From: an uncultured Ruminococcus sp.
GTDB lineage: Bacteria; Bacillota; Clostridia; Oscillospirales; Ruminococcaceae
Reading direction: 5' to 3'
Assembly: GCA_910584195.1 (NCBI GenBank)
Contig: CAJTYV010000006.1
Coordinates: 1 to 64,000, forward strand
Length of the DNA: 64,000 nucleotides
Position numbers and translations under genes: made by a program. This document shows, one piece after another, positions 24,965 to 34,221 of this stretch (the stretch's first letter is position 1; every line of letters begins with the position of its first letter). Under the pieces are notes generated by a model, which saw only the letters and a list, made by a program, of their open reading frames with translations, had not been told where the DNA came from and searched no databases.

Positions 24965-26435
24965 AATTGACAGAGACATTAAAGACGCATTGAAAAACAC
25001 GCCGAAAATAAGCTCTAATATCAATCAAAATCTTGCACAGCAATATGCGCAGGAAAAGTATCAGCGTGACGACCATGAAACAGGCGAGACTTTCATACTT
25101 CCTGTTGAAAAACACAGAAAACCGACTCTTGTAAAACGTGTCGGAGCATTTGCGGCATGCTTTACCGCAATAGCCGTTCTGGGAGGAAGCGCTGCCGCAA
25201 TGAGCGGACTTTTAAGTCACCCGGAATCTTCTACGCAACTTGAAAGCGAGTCATCAGCCGAAAGCGTACCTCCTGAAGAAGTTTCTGACACGGTCAATGA
25301 AGAAGCTACAGAGGCAATTACAGAAGATGATACTCAGGCAGATTACCCCGAACTCTCTTACGATATGTCCACCAAAGAGGGCATTTTTGCTAAAATGCTC
25401 AATACCAGAAATTTCTATAATAGCATTTCGGGTAAATATGTTACTGCTTACTGTCCGCAAATCACAGATAAGGCGTTAACAGTTACCTATCAATATGACG
25501 TAGAATCAGAAAAAACTTACTCTTATACTTCCTGCCTCAACCTTACGAACAGTTTGGACGATATTCTTGGCGGAAGTCTCCCGGAGGGCTGGGAAGGCGG
25601 AAAATATACTAACTCAGAAAATTATTGCGACGGAAGCAATATATACTGTCTGAATTTCAAGAAAATGCCGAATGTTTATTTTACGGATCAAGAAGTACAA
25701 TATGAAGCTCCCGTGAATACGGTCGATGTTGAAAAGCTTCTTGAAGACTTTAAAAATGATCCTCAATTCGTCAATTCCGAACTTTTCGATGCAGATTTTA
25801 ACACACAAAATCCCAATTTCCCAAAACTGAATTCATCAGTATTTATAACCGTATGTCTTTCCGACTTTGAAAACTGGGACTTTGAGCCGACCACGACAGA
25901 ATACGGCGACGCAGTAGTTATAAATGGCTCAACAATTCATTACGATAGATTCGATACTCCGACCACATTTACGATAACGGTAGACTGCGCAACGGGACTG
26001 ATAATTTCCTACACAGAGTATGACGATGAGGGCAATTTGTACGATTACTTTGTTACTCACGATCTTAAGATAAATGAAAATGCCGAGCCTGTTCCCGAAA
26101 TTGACATGAACGATTACACTGAGTATAACGACAGCATGAATTACGATTTCTTAACGAACAGCAGCGGAAAAACTTATGCATATAAAACTGTTTTTGCTAT
26201 GCACGAATCGTATCGTGAATTACTGCCTGACTACTTAGCATTTAGTGACGGATTTATAAATGTTGACGAATTTATTGAGACCGGTGGAAATATGAAATGG
26301 CTTCAGGGCAATGATACTCATCAGTATTATGAGCCGAGCGAGACGGAAGAACTGCTGTATAAGCTCAATCTTTACGACTGCGAGGGCAATTATATTTACT
26401 CCGTTTATTATTATGATGGTTATATAGATCAGTAA
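24957..26435 (+). CDS. Probable anti-sigma factor with large extracellular domain
   Basis: A 492-aa protein: 55 cytoplasmic residues, one membrane span (VGAFAACFTAIAVLGGSAAAMSGLL, residues 61-85), an acidic Ser/Glu/Thr-rich linker (residues 88-130), then about 360 extracellular residues with many Tyr, Asn and Asp. Translation is coupled to the ECF sigma gene (ATG inside its last codons), which is the main evidence for an anti-sigma role; the cytoplasmic part would hold the sigma factor. I do not recognise the extracellular domain. It could sense a ligand or cell-wall state. No zinc-binding H-x3-C-x2-C motif is present. Confidence 0.7.
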   Translation: MSKIDRDIKDALKNTPKISSNINQNLAQQYAQEKYQRDDHETGETFILPVEKHRKPTLVKRVGAFAACFTAIAVLGGSAAAMSGLLSHPESSTQLESESSAESVPPEEVSDTVNEEATEAITEDDTQADYPELSYDMSTKEGIFAKMLNTRNFYNSISGKYVTAYCPQITDKALTVTYQYDVESEKTYSYTSCLNLTNSLDDILGGSLPEGWEGGKYTNSENYCDGSNIYCLNFKKMPNVYFTDQEVQYEAPVNTVDVEKLLEDFKNDPQFVNSELFDADFNTQNPNFPKLNSSVFITVCLSDFENWDFEPTTTEYGDAVVINGSTIHYDRFDTPTTFTITVDCATGLIISYTEYDDEGNLYDYFVTHDLKINENAEPVPEIDMNDYTEYNDSMNYDFLTNSSGKTYAYKTVFAMHESYRELLPDYLAFSDGFINVDEFIETGGNMKWLQGNDTHQYYEPSETEELLYKLNLYDCEGNYIYSVYYYDGYIDQ

Positions 26436-26476
26436 AAATTTTGGACATAATTATTTACATTTAATATAGACAGAAG

Positions 26477-26521
26477 AAAACTCCCCTTGTTTCCATTATA
26501 TGGATTCAGGGGGAGTTTTCA
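26477..26521. terminator. Bidirectional terminator
   Basis: GAAAACTCCCCTTG...CAGGGGGAGTTTTC between the convergent anti-sigma and lipoprotein genes. Confidence 0.85.
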
Positions 26522-26575
26522 ACATTTTCGCGAAGCTCTGTTGAAAAGTACGCAAATTATTTTTTACTGAAACGG

Positions 26576-26944
26576 TTATCTTGCTCTGTCACTGTCGTTT
26601 TCGGTTTTGTCTGCTGCGCTTTCCGATGACGTATCTCTTGAATTGTCTGAATTATCGACGTCTCCTTCAACACCGTCCACGATGTCGTTTGCGGCATCGC
26701 CTGCACCGCTCACAATGTCGTCGGCAGCGGATTCAACTCCGTCGATCGCATCGTGAACTCTGTCCCCAACGGGATGATCGTCCCTATTGTTGTCGTTGTT
26801 GTCTCTCCCGTCCGCATTATTTCCGTAGTCATGCTGTTCAAAATGACTGCTTTCAGAAGAAGTGTTTCCACGGTCGGCGCCGCACCCCACAAGAGCCGCA
26901 GGTATGGTTAAAAGAAGTGCAGCAGATATTAAAATCTTTTTCAT
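26576..26944 (-). CDS. Small Asp/Asn-rich lipoprotein
   Basis: A 122-aa lipoprotein: hydrophobic leader MKKILISAALLLTIPAALVGC with lipobox ALVGC, then a low-complexity, very acidic mature part full of Asp, Asn, Ser and Arg (DGRDNNDNNRDDHP, then two repeats of the type VHDAIDGVESAADDIV / AANDIVDGVEGDVDN). I choose ATG 26944, nine bases after AAAGGAAA; the ATG nine bases upstream is too close. No enzyme domain is visible. The amphipathic 'DxIDGVExAADDIV' repeats look helical. It diverges from the DnaA-box cluster that follows. Confidence 0.7.
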   Translation of the reverse strand: MKKILISAALLLTIPAALVGCGADRGNTSSESSHFEQHDYGNNADGRDNNDNNRDDHPVGDRVHDAIDGVESAADDIVSGAGDAANDIVDGVEGDVDNSDNSRDTSSESAADKTENDSDRAR

Positions 26945-26982
26945 ACAAATCATTTCCTTTTTTTGATGTTATTGCAGAATGG

Positions 26983-27174
26983 TTTTCCACAATACATTTT
27001 TATTGTTTCCGCACTTTCCCCTTTTATCCACCAAGTTTTTAACAATTTCGACCTGTGAAATCATGGATATTACGTCTGTTTCCACATTCTCCACAGAGTT
27101 TTCAACAGTTAAGGTTAATATTCAACTGCTCTTTCCACACTCTGTTGAAAACATATTGACATTGATGTGGAAAT
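26983..27174. other. Cluster of DnaA-box-like 9-mers
   Basis: Within 192 bases I count nine matches or near-matches to TTWTNCACA or the local variant TTTTCAACA: TTTTCCACA 26983, TTATCCACC 27024, TTTTTAACA 27036, GTTTCCACA 27078, TTCTCCACA 27087, TTTTCAACA 27099, CTTTCCACA 27131, TTTTCAACA (minus) 27143 and ATTTCCACA (minus) 27166. A 70-base AT-rich tract follows (27175-27245). No gene lies in 26945-27286. The density resembles oriC or a DnaA-titration locus; it is about 11 kb from dnaA. Confidence 0.6.
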
Positions 27175-27286
27175 TTTTTCGGATTATATTGCTATTATTT
27201 CTCTGATTTTTATAATAATACAAAAAAATTAAATTTTTCAAGAACCCGAAAGGTGCCGCTTTCATATATTGAGTTGAGGTGATACT

Positions 27287-27913
27287 GTGCTTCAAGAAGC
27301 TATACTGGCTGTAATAATCAGCATTGATACTTTTCTTGCTTCTGCCGCTTACCGCTCCGGCAGCATAAAAATTCCACTTACGTCAGCTGCTGTCATCGTT
27401 ACAGTAAGCTCTCTTTCACTGGGTCTTTCCCTTATTCTTTCAAGCTTTCTGAGTGACTTTATACCTGCTCGTATATGCGAAATATCAGGATTTATCATAC
27501 TTACAGCCATTGGAATAACTACAATTTTCAAAAGTCTTATCAGAAATCTTGTACGCCGACTTTCACAGAGAGGCGAATTATCGCTTCATACGGGCAGCAG
27601 CGGTATTGTAGTAAAGCTTTATCTCGATGATACAGCCGCCGATTTTGATTGTTCAAAAGTTCTTTCCCCAAAAGAAGCGGCAGCGCTTGCACTTGCAGGC
27701 TCTCTTGATTCCATATCCACGGGATTAAGCATCGGATATAATGAAATAAATCCCGCAATATCGGCAATTTTTGCCTTTATTGCAGGATTTGCAGCTATAT
27801 TATTCGGCAGTCTCGCCGGACGGAAAATAGCATCAATGAACCATGATCTCTCTTGGCTCGGCGGAGCTGCCCTCATTGGATTTGCTGTTTTTGAAAATCT
27901 ATCATCGCATTAA
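27287..27913 (+). CDS. ytaF: MntP/YtaF-family membrane protein
   Basis: A 208-aa integral membrane protein with about six hydrophobic segments arranged as two repeats of three. Each repeat starts with a conserved Asp-containing motif: AVIISIDTFLASAAYRSG and LALAGSLDSISTGLSIGY. These are the hallmarks of the MntP/DUF204 superfamily of manganese exporters and of the sporulation-associated YtaF branch; the 208-aa length and the hydrophilic central loop (residues 85-125) favour YtaF. Start is GTG 27287 after GAGGTGA. Manganese export is possible but not shown. Confidence 0.75.
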   Translation: MLQEAILAVIISIDTFLASAAYRSGSIKIPLTSAAVIVTVSSLSLGLSLILSSFLSDFIPARICEISGFIILTAIGITTIFKSLIRNLVRRLSQRGELSLHTGSSGIVVKLYLDDTAADFDCSKVLSPKEAAALALAGSLDSISTGLSIGYNEINPAISAIFAFIAGFAAILFGSLAGRKIASMNHDLSWLGGAALIGFAVFENLSSH

Positions 27914-27952
27914 TAAAAATTTCGTCTTTTAGGTTCAAAGCTCTGCTTTATA

Positions 27953-28765
27953 TTATGACATATTATATACGACTACTTCAGGAGGATTAAACAATCTGAG
28001 CTTTCCTATTCCCGCTGAAACAAGAAGCTTCATATTCTTTACACTGTACACTCCCTTAGAATATTTCGGAAAAAATCGTCTTTCCGGAGAAAGCAGTCCC
28101 TTTCCGAAAATCCTCACTACTCCCCCATGAACATGACCGCTGAAAGTAAAATCAGCGCCCCATTCAGCATAAGTTTCGGCAAACAACGGATTATGTGCCA
28201 AAAGAAGCGTTTCTCTATCCGAGCATTCCCCCATGAGAGCTTTCATTTGCTTTAAGGTAAATTCGTCAAGAGCCTTATAACTGTCATCGTTTTTATACGT
28301 AGAGTAATCTTGTTCAACTCCGCATATACAAAGTTTTTTTCCGCGAACGTTTATATTTTCGCTTTCGTTTCTCAGCAGACGCGCCGCAGTTCCGTTTACC
28401 ATATCCAAAAATTCGCGCTGTTTATGCTGCGGCAGGCTCTGCTCATGATTTCCCATGCACATATATACGGGAGCAATCTCGCCAAGTCTGCTGAGAAGCT
28501 TCTCCGTTTCTGTAAATTCGGTTTCATAACGGGACACAAGATCTCCTGTAACGAATATCAGATCCGGCATTTCTTCCGCTGCCAGTTTTACTATCTTTTT
28601 ATTGAAAACATGATTATTTCTTTTATGATTATCAGAAATATGAAATATTTTCAGTTCTCCGCCTAAATTTTCGCAGCGTTTTCTCAGCATAAATTTATTT
28701 TCCGTCATTACGCAGACAGATAATATTCCGGCTGATAATAATACTGTGTGTATAATTTTTTTCAT
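27953..28765 (-). CDS. Membrane-anchored metallophosphoesterase
   Basis: A 270-aa calcineurin-like phosphoesterase. The dinuclear metal motifs read HISDNHKRNNHVF (D-x-H variant), LIFVTGDLVSRYETE (GDxx), YMCMGNHEQSL (GNHE), LLLAHNPLFAETYAEWGADFTFSGHVHGGVVRIFG (H, GHxHGG). An N-terminal hydrophobic segment (IIHTVLLSAGILSVCVM) indicates membrane anchoring. The substrate is unknown; relatives act on nucleotides, phosphodiesters or lipid intermediates such as UDP-diacylglucosamine. It is the first gene downstream of gyrA on the same strand, 58 bases away. Confidence 0.88.
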   Translation of the reverse strand: MKKIIHTVLLSAGILSVCVMTENKFMLRKRCENLGGELKIFHISDNHKRNNHVFNKKIVKLAAEEMPDLIFVTGDLVSRYETEFTETEKLLSRLGEIAPVYMCMGNHEQSLPQHKQREFLDMVNGTAARLLRNESENINVRGKKLCICGVEQDYSTYKNDDSYKALDEFTLKQMKALMGECSDRETLLLAHNPLFAETYAEWGADFTFSGHVHGGVVRIFGKGLLSPERRFFPKYSKGVYSVKNMKLLVSAGIGKLRLFNPPEVVVYNMS

Positions 28766-28822
28766 TTTGCGTCGTATCTCCTGTCTTTAATTCTGACCGC
28801 ATACAGTGAAATCAACTCGTTT

Positions 28823-31456
28823 TTATTCTTCGTCTTCAGAATCTTCCGGATCGGCTTCTATAACGACTTCCTTCTTCTCCTCCTCGGCAGCCTCTGCCTC
28901 AGCCGCTTTTATCTGCTCCTCTGTAAGCTGCTCTACCTTTTCTGTCTCTACCGAATCGTCTCGTTCAGTTCTTGTAAATGCGACTACCTTTGCGCCCTCT
29001 CCTACACGCATAACACGAACTCCCTTGGCAATTCTACCCATGATCCTTACGTCCTCCGCATGAATCCTGATAATTATGCCGTCGCTTGAAACCATAATTA
29101 CATCATCGCTTTCATCGACAATTTTGATTCCGCAAACATGACCGCGCACATCGTCAACCTTATAATTTGTCAGACCGTAACCGCCTCTGTTTTGGATTCG
29201 ATAGCTTTCGATCTCTGTACGCTTTCCGTAACCGTTCTCTGTGACAGTCAAAAGAGAAGCGCCCTCGCGTATTCTTGCAACACCTACCACATAATCGCCC
29301 TCACGCAGCTTTATAGCTTTTACGCCATGAGCCGAACGCGACAAAGCCCTGCCCTTGTCCTCCTCTATGCGTATTGCCATTCCGTTGCGTGTAGCCACAA
29401 ATATCTGCTCATGACCGTTTGTCATTCGTACACCGGCAATCTCATCACCCTCATCAAGACCAATAGCGATAAGACCGTTTTTACGGACATTCCGATAAAG
29501 CGACAGATTTGTTCTCTTTATTTTTCCATTTTTAGTAACAATAGTTATAAATCTATCATCGTTGAAATCACAGGTTTTTATCATTGCCGTAACTTTTTCA
29601 TTCTCCGTCAGCGGCAAAAGATTTATCAGATTAAATCCTCTTGAAGCCTTTGAACCGTCAGGAATTTCATAACATTTCAGCTTGTACATGATTCCTTTGT
29701 TAGAAATAAAAAGAATGTTATCATGAGTTCCGCAGATAAACATCTCCTCAACAAAGTCCTCCTCACGCTGTTTCATGCCCGAAATGCCGCGTCCGCCGCG
29801 CCGCTGCGATTTATATTCCGAAACCGGCATACGCTTGATATAACCGTTATTTGTTAAGGTTACTACACATTCCTCTATAGGAATAAGATCCTCGATATCC
29901 ACCTCTCCGCTTACTGATTCAATATCGGTGCGTCGATCATCACTGAATTTTTTGCGGATAACGTTCAGATCCTCCATTATAATTTCATACACGCGGTTAA
30001 CATCAGCCAAAATATCTTTTAAATCTGAAATTTTGGTCAACAATCCGTATAATTCATCGGTGATTTTCTGACGCTCAAGACCTGTCAGAGCACCGAGACG
30101 CATCTGAACGATAGCCTCCGCCTGTTCCTCGGAAAGTCCCTTTTCATGCTCGAGGTGATGTATGTTGGACAGGTCGTATTCGGCTCTGTCAAGCAGATTC
30201 GACATATCAACGTCTTTAAATCGCTCTATCATGCGTGCCTTAGCCTCCGGAATCGTCTTACTGCTTCTCAGTATGGCGATAACCTCGTCGATATTATCAA
30301 CAGCAAGTATAAATCCTTGCAGGATATGCGCTCTTTCGAGAGCCTTTCTCAGCTCGAAGCGTGTACGGCGCTGAATAACTTCAACCTGAAAATCAAGATA
30401 ATGGCTTAGCATTTGTTTAAGGGTCAGCACCTTGGGTTCGCCGTTAACAAGCGCGATCATAATTATACCCACAGTATCCTGAAGCTTAGTCATAGCAAAA
30501 AGCTTATTAAGCACGATTTCAGGAATTGCGTCCTTTTTAAGCTCGATAACGATACGCAGGCCTTCCTTATCTGATTCGTCATTGAGAGCGTAAATACCTT
30601 CGATACGCTTATCCTTGCAAAGCTGATTAATGTTTTTAAGTATAAGCGTTTTATTGACCATATACGGTATTTCATCAACTATAATGCAGTTTCTGCCCTT
30701 AATTTCCTCAAAGTGAGTACGGCTGCGAAGTATTACCTTTCCTCTGCCGGTACCGTATGCCGCACGTATGCCTGATTTTCCCATAACAATACCGCCCGTA
30801 GGAAAATCCGGACCTTTGATATGCTCCATAAGCTGGTCAAGAGTACAGTCGGGGTCGTCAATAAGAAGCTGCAAAGCGTCAACAACCTCGCCCATATTAT
30901 GCGGAGGTATATTAGTCGCCATACCTACGGCAATACCCGTAGAACCGTTTACAAGCAGATTTGGAAAACGTGAGGGAAGCACAACAGGCTCTTGCAGACG
31001 ATCGTCATAGTTAGGCATGTAGTCAACTGTTTCTTTGTTGATGTCACGAAGCATTTCAAGGGTCAGTTTTGCCATTTTTGCTTCGGTATAACGGTAAGCC
31101 GCCGCTTTATCGCCGTCAATGTTACCGAAGTTTCCATGACCGTCAACAAGAGGATAACGCAGCGAAAATGTCTGTGCAAGACGCACGAGCGCATCATAAA
31201 CAGACGCATCGCCGTGAGGGTGATAACGTCCCAGAACCGCTCCGACCGTATCGGCACACTTGCGGTATGCCTTTTCGGGCGTAAGTCCGTTTTCGTGGAG
31301 AGTATATAGAATACGCCTGTGAACCGGCTTCAGACCGTCTCTTACGTCAGGCAGCGCTCTTGACACAATAACAGACATTGCATACTGGAGCATCGAACTC
31401 TCCATTTCATCCACTAAATCAGAATGAATTATTTTTGAGTTATCGTTATATAACAA
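28823..31456 (-). CDS. gyrA: DNA gyrase subunit A
   Basis: The 877-aa breakage-reunion subunit of DNA gyrase, which introduces negative supercoils. Quinolone-region motif: RYHPHGDASVYDALVRLAQ; catalytic Tyr in AAAYRYTEAKM (usually AAAMRYTE). The GyrA box QRRGGRG (in YKSQRRGGRGISG) identifies gyrase rather than topoisomerase IV. Six C-terminal beta-propeller repeats fill residues 500-830, and an acidic tail ends the protein. The residue equivalent to E. coli Ser83 is Ala. It is separated from gyrB by a YcxB-like gene and a small inverted-repeat element. Confidence 0.98.
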   Translation of the reverse strand: MLYNDNSKIIHSDLVDEMESSMLQYAMSVIVSRALPDVRDGLKPVHRRILYTLHENGLTPEKAYRKCADTVGAVLGRYHPHGDASVYDALVRLAQTFSLRYPLVDGHGNFGNIDGDKAAAYRYTEAKMAKLTLEMLRDINKETVDYMPNYDDRLQEPVVLPSRFPNLLVNGSTGIAVGMATNIPPHNMGEVVDALQLLIDDPDCTLDQLMEHIKGPDFPTGGIVMGKSGIRAAYGTGRGKVILRSRTHFEEIKGRNCIIVDEIPYMVNKTLILKNINQLCKDKRIEGIYALNDESDKEGLRIVIELKKDAIPEIVLNKLFAMTKLQDTVGIIMIALVNGEPKVLTLKQMLSHYLDFQVEVIQRRTRFELRKALERAHILQGFILAVDNIDEVIAILRSSKTIPEAKARMIERFKDVDMSNLLDRAEYDLSNIHHLEHEKGLSEEQAEAIVQMRLGALTGLERQKITDELYGLLTKISDLKDILADVNRVYEIIMEDLNVIRKKFSDDRRTDIESVSGEVDIEDLIPIEECVVTLTNNGYIKRMPVSEYKSQRRGGRGISGMKQREEDFVEEMFICGTHDNILFISNKGIMYKLKCYEIPDGSKASRGFNLINLLPLTENEKVTAMIKTCDFNDDRFITIVTKNGKIKRTNLSLYRNVRKNGLIAIGLDEGDEIAGVRMTNGHEQIFVATRNGMAIRIEEDKGRALSRSAHGVKAIKLREGDYVVGVARIREGASLLTVTENGYGKRTEIESYRIQNRGGYGLTNYKVDDVRGHVCGIKIVDESDDVIMVSSDGIIIRIHAEDVRIMGRIAKGVRVMRVGEGAKVVAFTRTERDDSVETEKVEQLTEEQIKAAEAEAAEEEKKEVVIEADPEDSEDEE

Positions 31457-31530
31457 ATTTATTTACCTCCTGTATTTCAGGATATTATTTGAATAACCGC
31501 AGTATTTCTGTCTCTGCGGACTATATTTAT

Positions 31531-32052
31531 TTATTTATTTATTTTTCTTATAACTTCAAGCTCTGTTTCTGTGAAATCCGTTTTTGGAACTATATAAAAT
31601 ATCTGTTTGCCATAGACTATCAGAAAAAAATCATCATATTCGAGGACGCTCAACTCATCATTTACGGGAAGTCTTGCAGGCTGCGGAGCTTCTTCCGCTT
31701 CCTCGGTTATTTCGTTTTCCGTTTCAATTGTAATTTCATCCTCTGTTACAGTCAGACAGTAAACGGGATCTCCAAGCTGCCCGTAGCTTTCGATAACGCT
31801 TTTACGCATCTTTACAGGGTTAAACCACTCTCTGAATGCAAGAGCAAGACATATTACTATGAGTATATACGCAAAATAATTGTCGCTGTCCTTTACCGCG
31901 CCGTACACAAAATTTGCGGTCAGAATCAAAAAGACTGCCGTGAAGAAATATCTTCTTGTGTCCGCAAATTTTCGCTGATAGGCTTTATAACCTGCGCTGA
32001 AAATTTCTATCGGAATATTATATTTTTTTTCGAGTAAAATTTTTTCTTTCAT
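31531..32052 (-). CDS. YcxB-like two-span membrane protein
   Basis: A 173-aa protein with two membrane spans (YFFTAVFLILTANFVYGAV and YFAYILIVICLALAF, residues about 35-75) and a cytoplasmic C-terminal domain. That domain (CLTVTEDEITIETEN...LSVLEYDDFFLIVYGKQIFYIVPKTDFTETE) matches the YcxB pattern, a small PH-like fold of unknown role. It lies between gyrB and gyrA, where many Firmicutes have nothing. The gap to gyrA is only 74 bases, so it may be transcribed with gyrA. Function is not known. Confidence 0.75.
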   Translation of the reverse strand: MKEKILLEKKYNIPIEIFSAGYKAYQRKFADTRRYFFTAVFLILTANFVYGAVKDSDNYFAYILIVICLALAFREWFNPVKMRKSVIESYGQLGDPVYCLTVTEDEITIETENEITEEAEEAPQPARLPVNDELSVLEYDDFFLIVYGKQIFYIVPKTDFTETELEVIRKINK

Positions 32053-32101
32053 CTATTCTCCTATTTTAATAAATTAGCAAATATTTTATTTTCCTTTACT
32101 T

Positions 32102-32259
32102 ATACTAATCCTCAAAATAACAATAGCCAAATCTGACAGCAGAAATTCCGTCTGTCTGCGTCATCCTCCTCACCATACGACAGTATGCCTTCGTTGTCTT
32201 CCTTGACATACGAAATTTCTGCTGTTATTTATATATATCAACATTTTGGGGATTAGTAT
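32102..32259. repeat. MITE-like palindromic element
   Basis: A 158-bp non-coding segment with 17-bp terminal inverted repeats (ATACTAATCCTCAAAAT / ATTTTGGGGATTAGTAT, one mismatch) and a second inner pair (ACAGCAGAAATT at 32136 / AATTTCTGCTGT at 32214). It fills the gap between the ycxB-like gene and gyrB. It could form a long hairpin in RNA. No clear target-site duplication is visible and I see no second copy in the window. Confidence 0.65.
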
Positions 32260-32266
32260 TATTTTA

Positions 32267-34192
32267 TCAAATATCCAAATTATTGGCGTACTTTGCGTTT
32301 TTCTCAATAAAATTGCGGCGAGGCTCTACCTTATCTCCCATCAGTATCGAAAAAGTTTCGTCCGCTTTGAAAGCGTCCTCCATGCTTATTTTAACAATAG
32401 TACGGCGTTCCGGATCCATAGTAGTTTCCCAAAGCTGCATGGGATCCATTTCACCAAGACCTTTATAACGCTGAACATCGGGTTTATACTTGCCGTTTTC
32501 GGAAAGCTCGTCAATGTATCTGTCGCGTTCCTCTTCCGAGAAAGCATATCGCTCCTGCTTGCCGCGCCACACCTTAAACAGCGGCGGCTGAGCAATATAG
32601 ACATTGCCGTTAGTAATGAGAGGTCTCATATAACGGAAGAAAAAGGTCAGAAGCAGTGTGCGGATATGCATACCGTCAACATCGGCATCAGCCATAATTA
32701 TGACTTTACCGTATCGGAGCTTATCTATGTCAAAATCCTCTCCGATACCGGCGCCTAATGCGGTAACTACAGGGGCAAGCTTTTCGTTGCTGTATATCTT
32801 GTCAATACGCGATTTCTCTACATTGAGCATCTTTCCCCAGAGAGAAAGTATAGCCTGATAACGTCTGTCTCTGCCATCCTTTGCAGAACCTCCGGCTGAG
32901 TCTCCCTCAACGATATAAATTTCGGTATAACGGTTGTCACGTTCGGAGCAGTCTGCAAGCTTTTCCGGCATAGAAGCATTGCCGAAAGCGTTTTTCTTTC
33001 GCTCGGCTTCACGCGCTCTTTTGGCTGCTTCACGAGCTTTTAGCGCGGAAACGCTTTTATCGAAAATGGTTTTGGCGATTTCGGGATTCTCCTCAAGATA
33101 ATTCATAAGCTTCTCGGTAACGAGCTTATCCACAAACGGCTTAACTTCTGGATTTCCCAGACGTCCTTTTGTCTGTCCTTCAAACTCGCACTCCGTAAGC
33201 TTAACGGAAATTATAGCTGTCAGACCTTCTCGCACATCCTCGCCGCTAAGTTTCTCCTTATCTTTCAGCAAGCCCATTTTTCTGCCGTATTCGTTAATTA
33301 CCTTTGTAAGAGCGGATTTAAAACCAACTTCATGAGAACCGCCGTCCTTTGTGTGAATATTATTCGCAAAGGACATGATTATCTCGTTAAAATCAGTATT
33401 GTACTGCAACGCTATCTCGGCAAAAGAATCTCCCTGAGTTCCGGAAACGTATATTACCTCGTTATTAATTGGGTCAAGCCCTCTTTTTTCATGTATATGC
33501 TCTACAAACTGGCGTATACCGCCCTCATAGTGAAGCGTTTCGCCTTTTATGTCGTCCTCGCTGCGCAAATCGGAAAAAGTAATTTTTATTCCGGCATTCA
33601 GGAACGCCTGTTCACGCAATCTTCGCAAAAGAACATCATAAGAATATACCGTTTCCTCGAAAATTTCTCCGTCAGCCTTGAACATTACGCTTGTTCCTGT
33701 TTCAGAGGTTTTACCTACAGCTTTAAGTTCCTCTTTGTAGTGTCCCCTCTCAAAACGCTGAAACCACACGTTTTCACCGTCCTTGACAGTCAGCTCCAGC
33801 CATTCCGACAATGCGTTTACAACAGACGCGCCAACGCCATGAAGTCCGCCCGACACTTTATATCCGCCGCCGCCGAATTTTCCTCCCGCATGAAGTATCG
33901 TATAAACAACGGTAGCCGCCGAAATTCCCTCTTTTGGATGTATACCTACGGGAATACCGCGTCCGTTATCTGAAACGCGTATAATGTCGCCTTTAAGCAG
34001 CTCCACCTTTATTTCGGTACAGAAGCCTGCCAAAGCTTCGTCAATTGAGTTATCAACGATCTCGTAGACAAGGTGGTGCAGACCGCTTGGACCTGTCGAG
34101 CCAATGTACATTCCCGGTCTCTTGCGTACAGCTTCAAGTCCCTCTAAAATTTGTATGTCGTTTTCATCGTAATTGTTATTCTGTTGGCTCAT
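32267..34192 (-). CDS. gyrB: DNA gyrase subunit B
   Basis: The 641-aa ATPase subunit of gyrase. GHKL ATP-binding motifs are EIVDNSIDEALAG, DNGRGIPVGIHP and GGLHGVGASVVNAL; the TOPRIM domain shows YIVEGDSAGGSAKDGRDRR and DADVDGMHIRTLLLTFFFR; the C-terminus has RYKGLGEMDPMQLWETTMDP. All are complete. ATG 34192 follows AGGAGG. It lies downstream of remB in the conserved origin operon. The novobiocin-site Arg is in the normal context (RKRPGMYIGSTG at the N-terminus is also standard). Confidence 0.98.
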   Translation of the reverse strand: MSQQNNNYDENDIQILEGLEAVRKRPGMYIGSTGPSGLHHLVYEIVDNSIDEALAGFCTEIKVELLKGDIIRVSDNGRGIPVGIHPKEGISAATVVYTILHAGGKFGGGGYKVSGGLHGVGASVVNALSEWLELTVKDGENVWFQRFERGHYKEELKAVGKTSETGTSVMFKADGEIFEETVYSYDVLLRRLREQAFLNAGIKITFSDLRSEDDIKGETLHYEGGIRQFVEHIHEKRGLDPINNEVIYVSGTQGDSFAEIALQYNTDFNEIIMSFANNIHTKDGGSHEVGFKSALTKVINEYGRKMGLLKDKEKLSGEDVREGLTAIISVKLTECEFEGQTKGRLGNPEVKPFVDKLVTEKLMNYLEENPEIAKTIFDKSVSALKAREAAKRAREAERKKNAFGNASMPEKLADCSERDNRYTEIYIVEGDSAGGSAKDGRDRRYQAILSLWGKMLNVEKSRIDKIYSNEKLAPVVTALGAGIGEDFDIDKLRYGKVIIMADADVDGMHIRTLLLTFFFRYMRPLITNGNVYIAQPPLFKVWRGKQERYAFSEEERDRYIDELSENGKYKPDVQRYKGLGEMDPMQLWETTMDPERRTIVKISMEDAFKADETFSILMGDKVEPRRNFIEKNAKYANNLDI

Positions 34193-34221
34193 GAATACCT
34201 CCTAAATCAATTGACAATATT

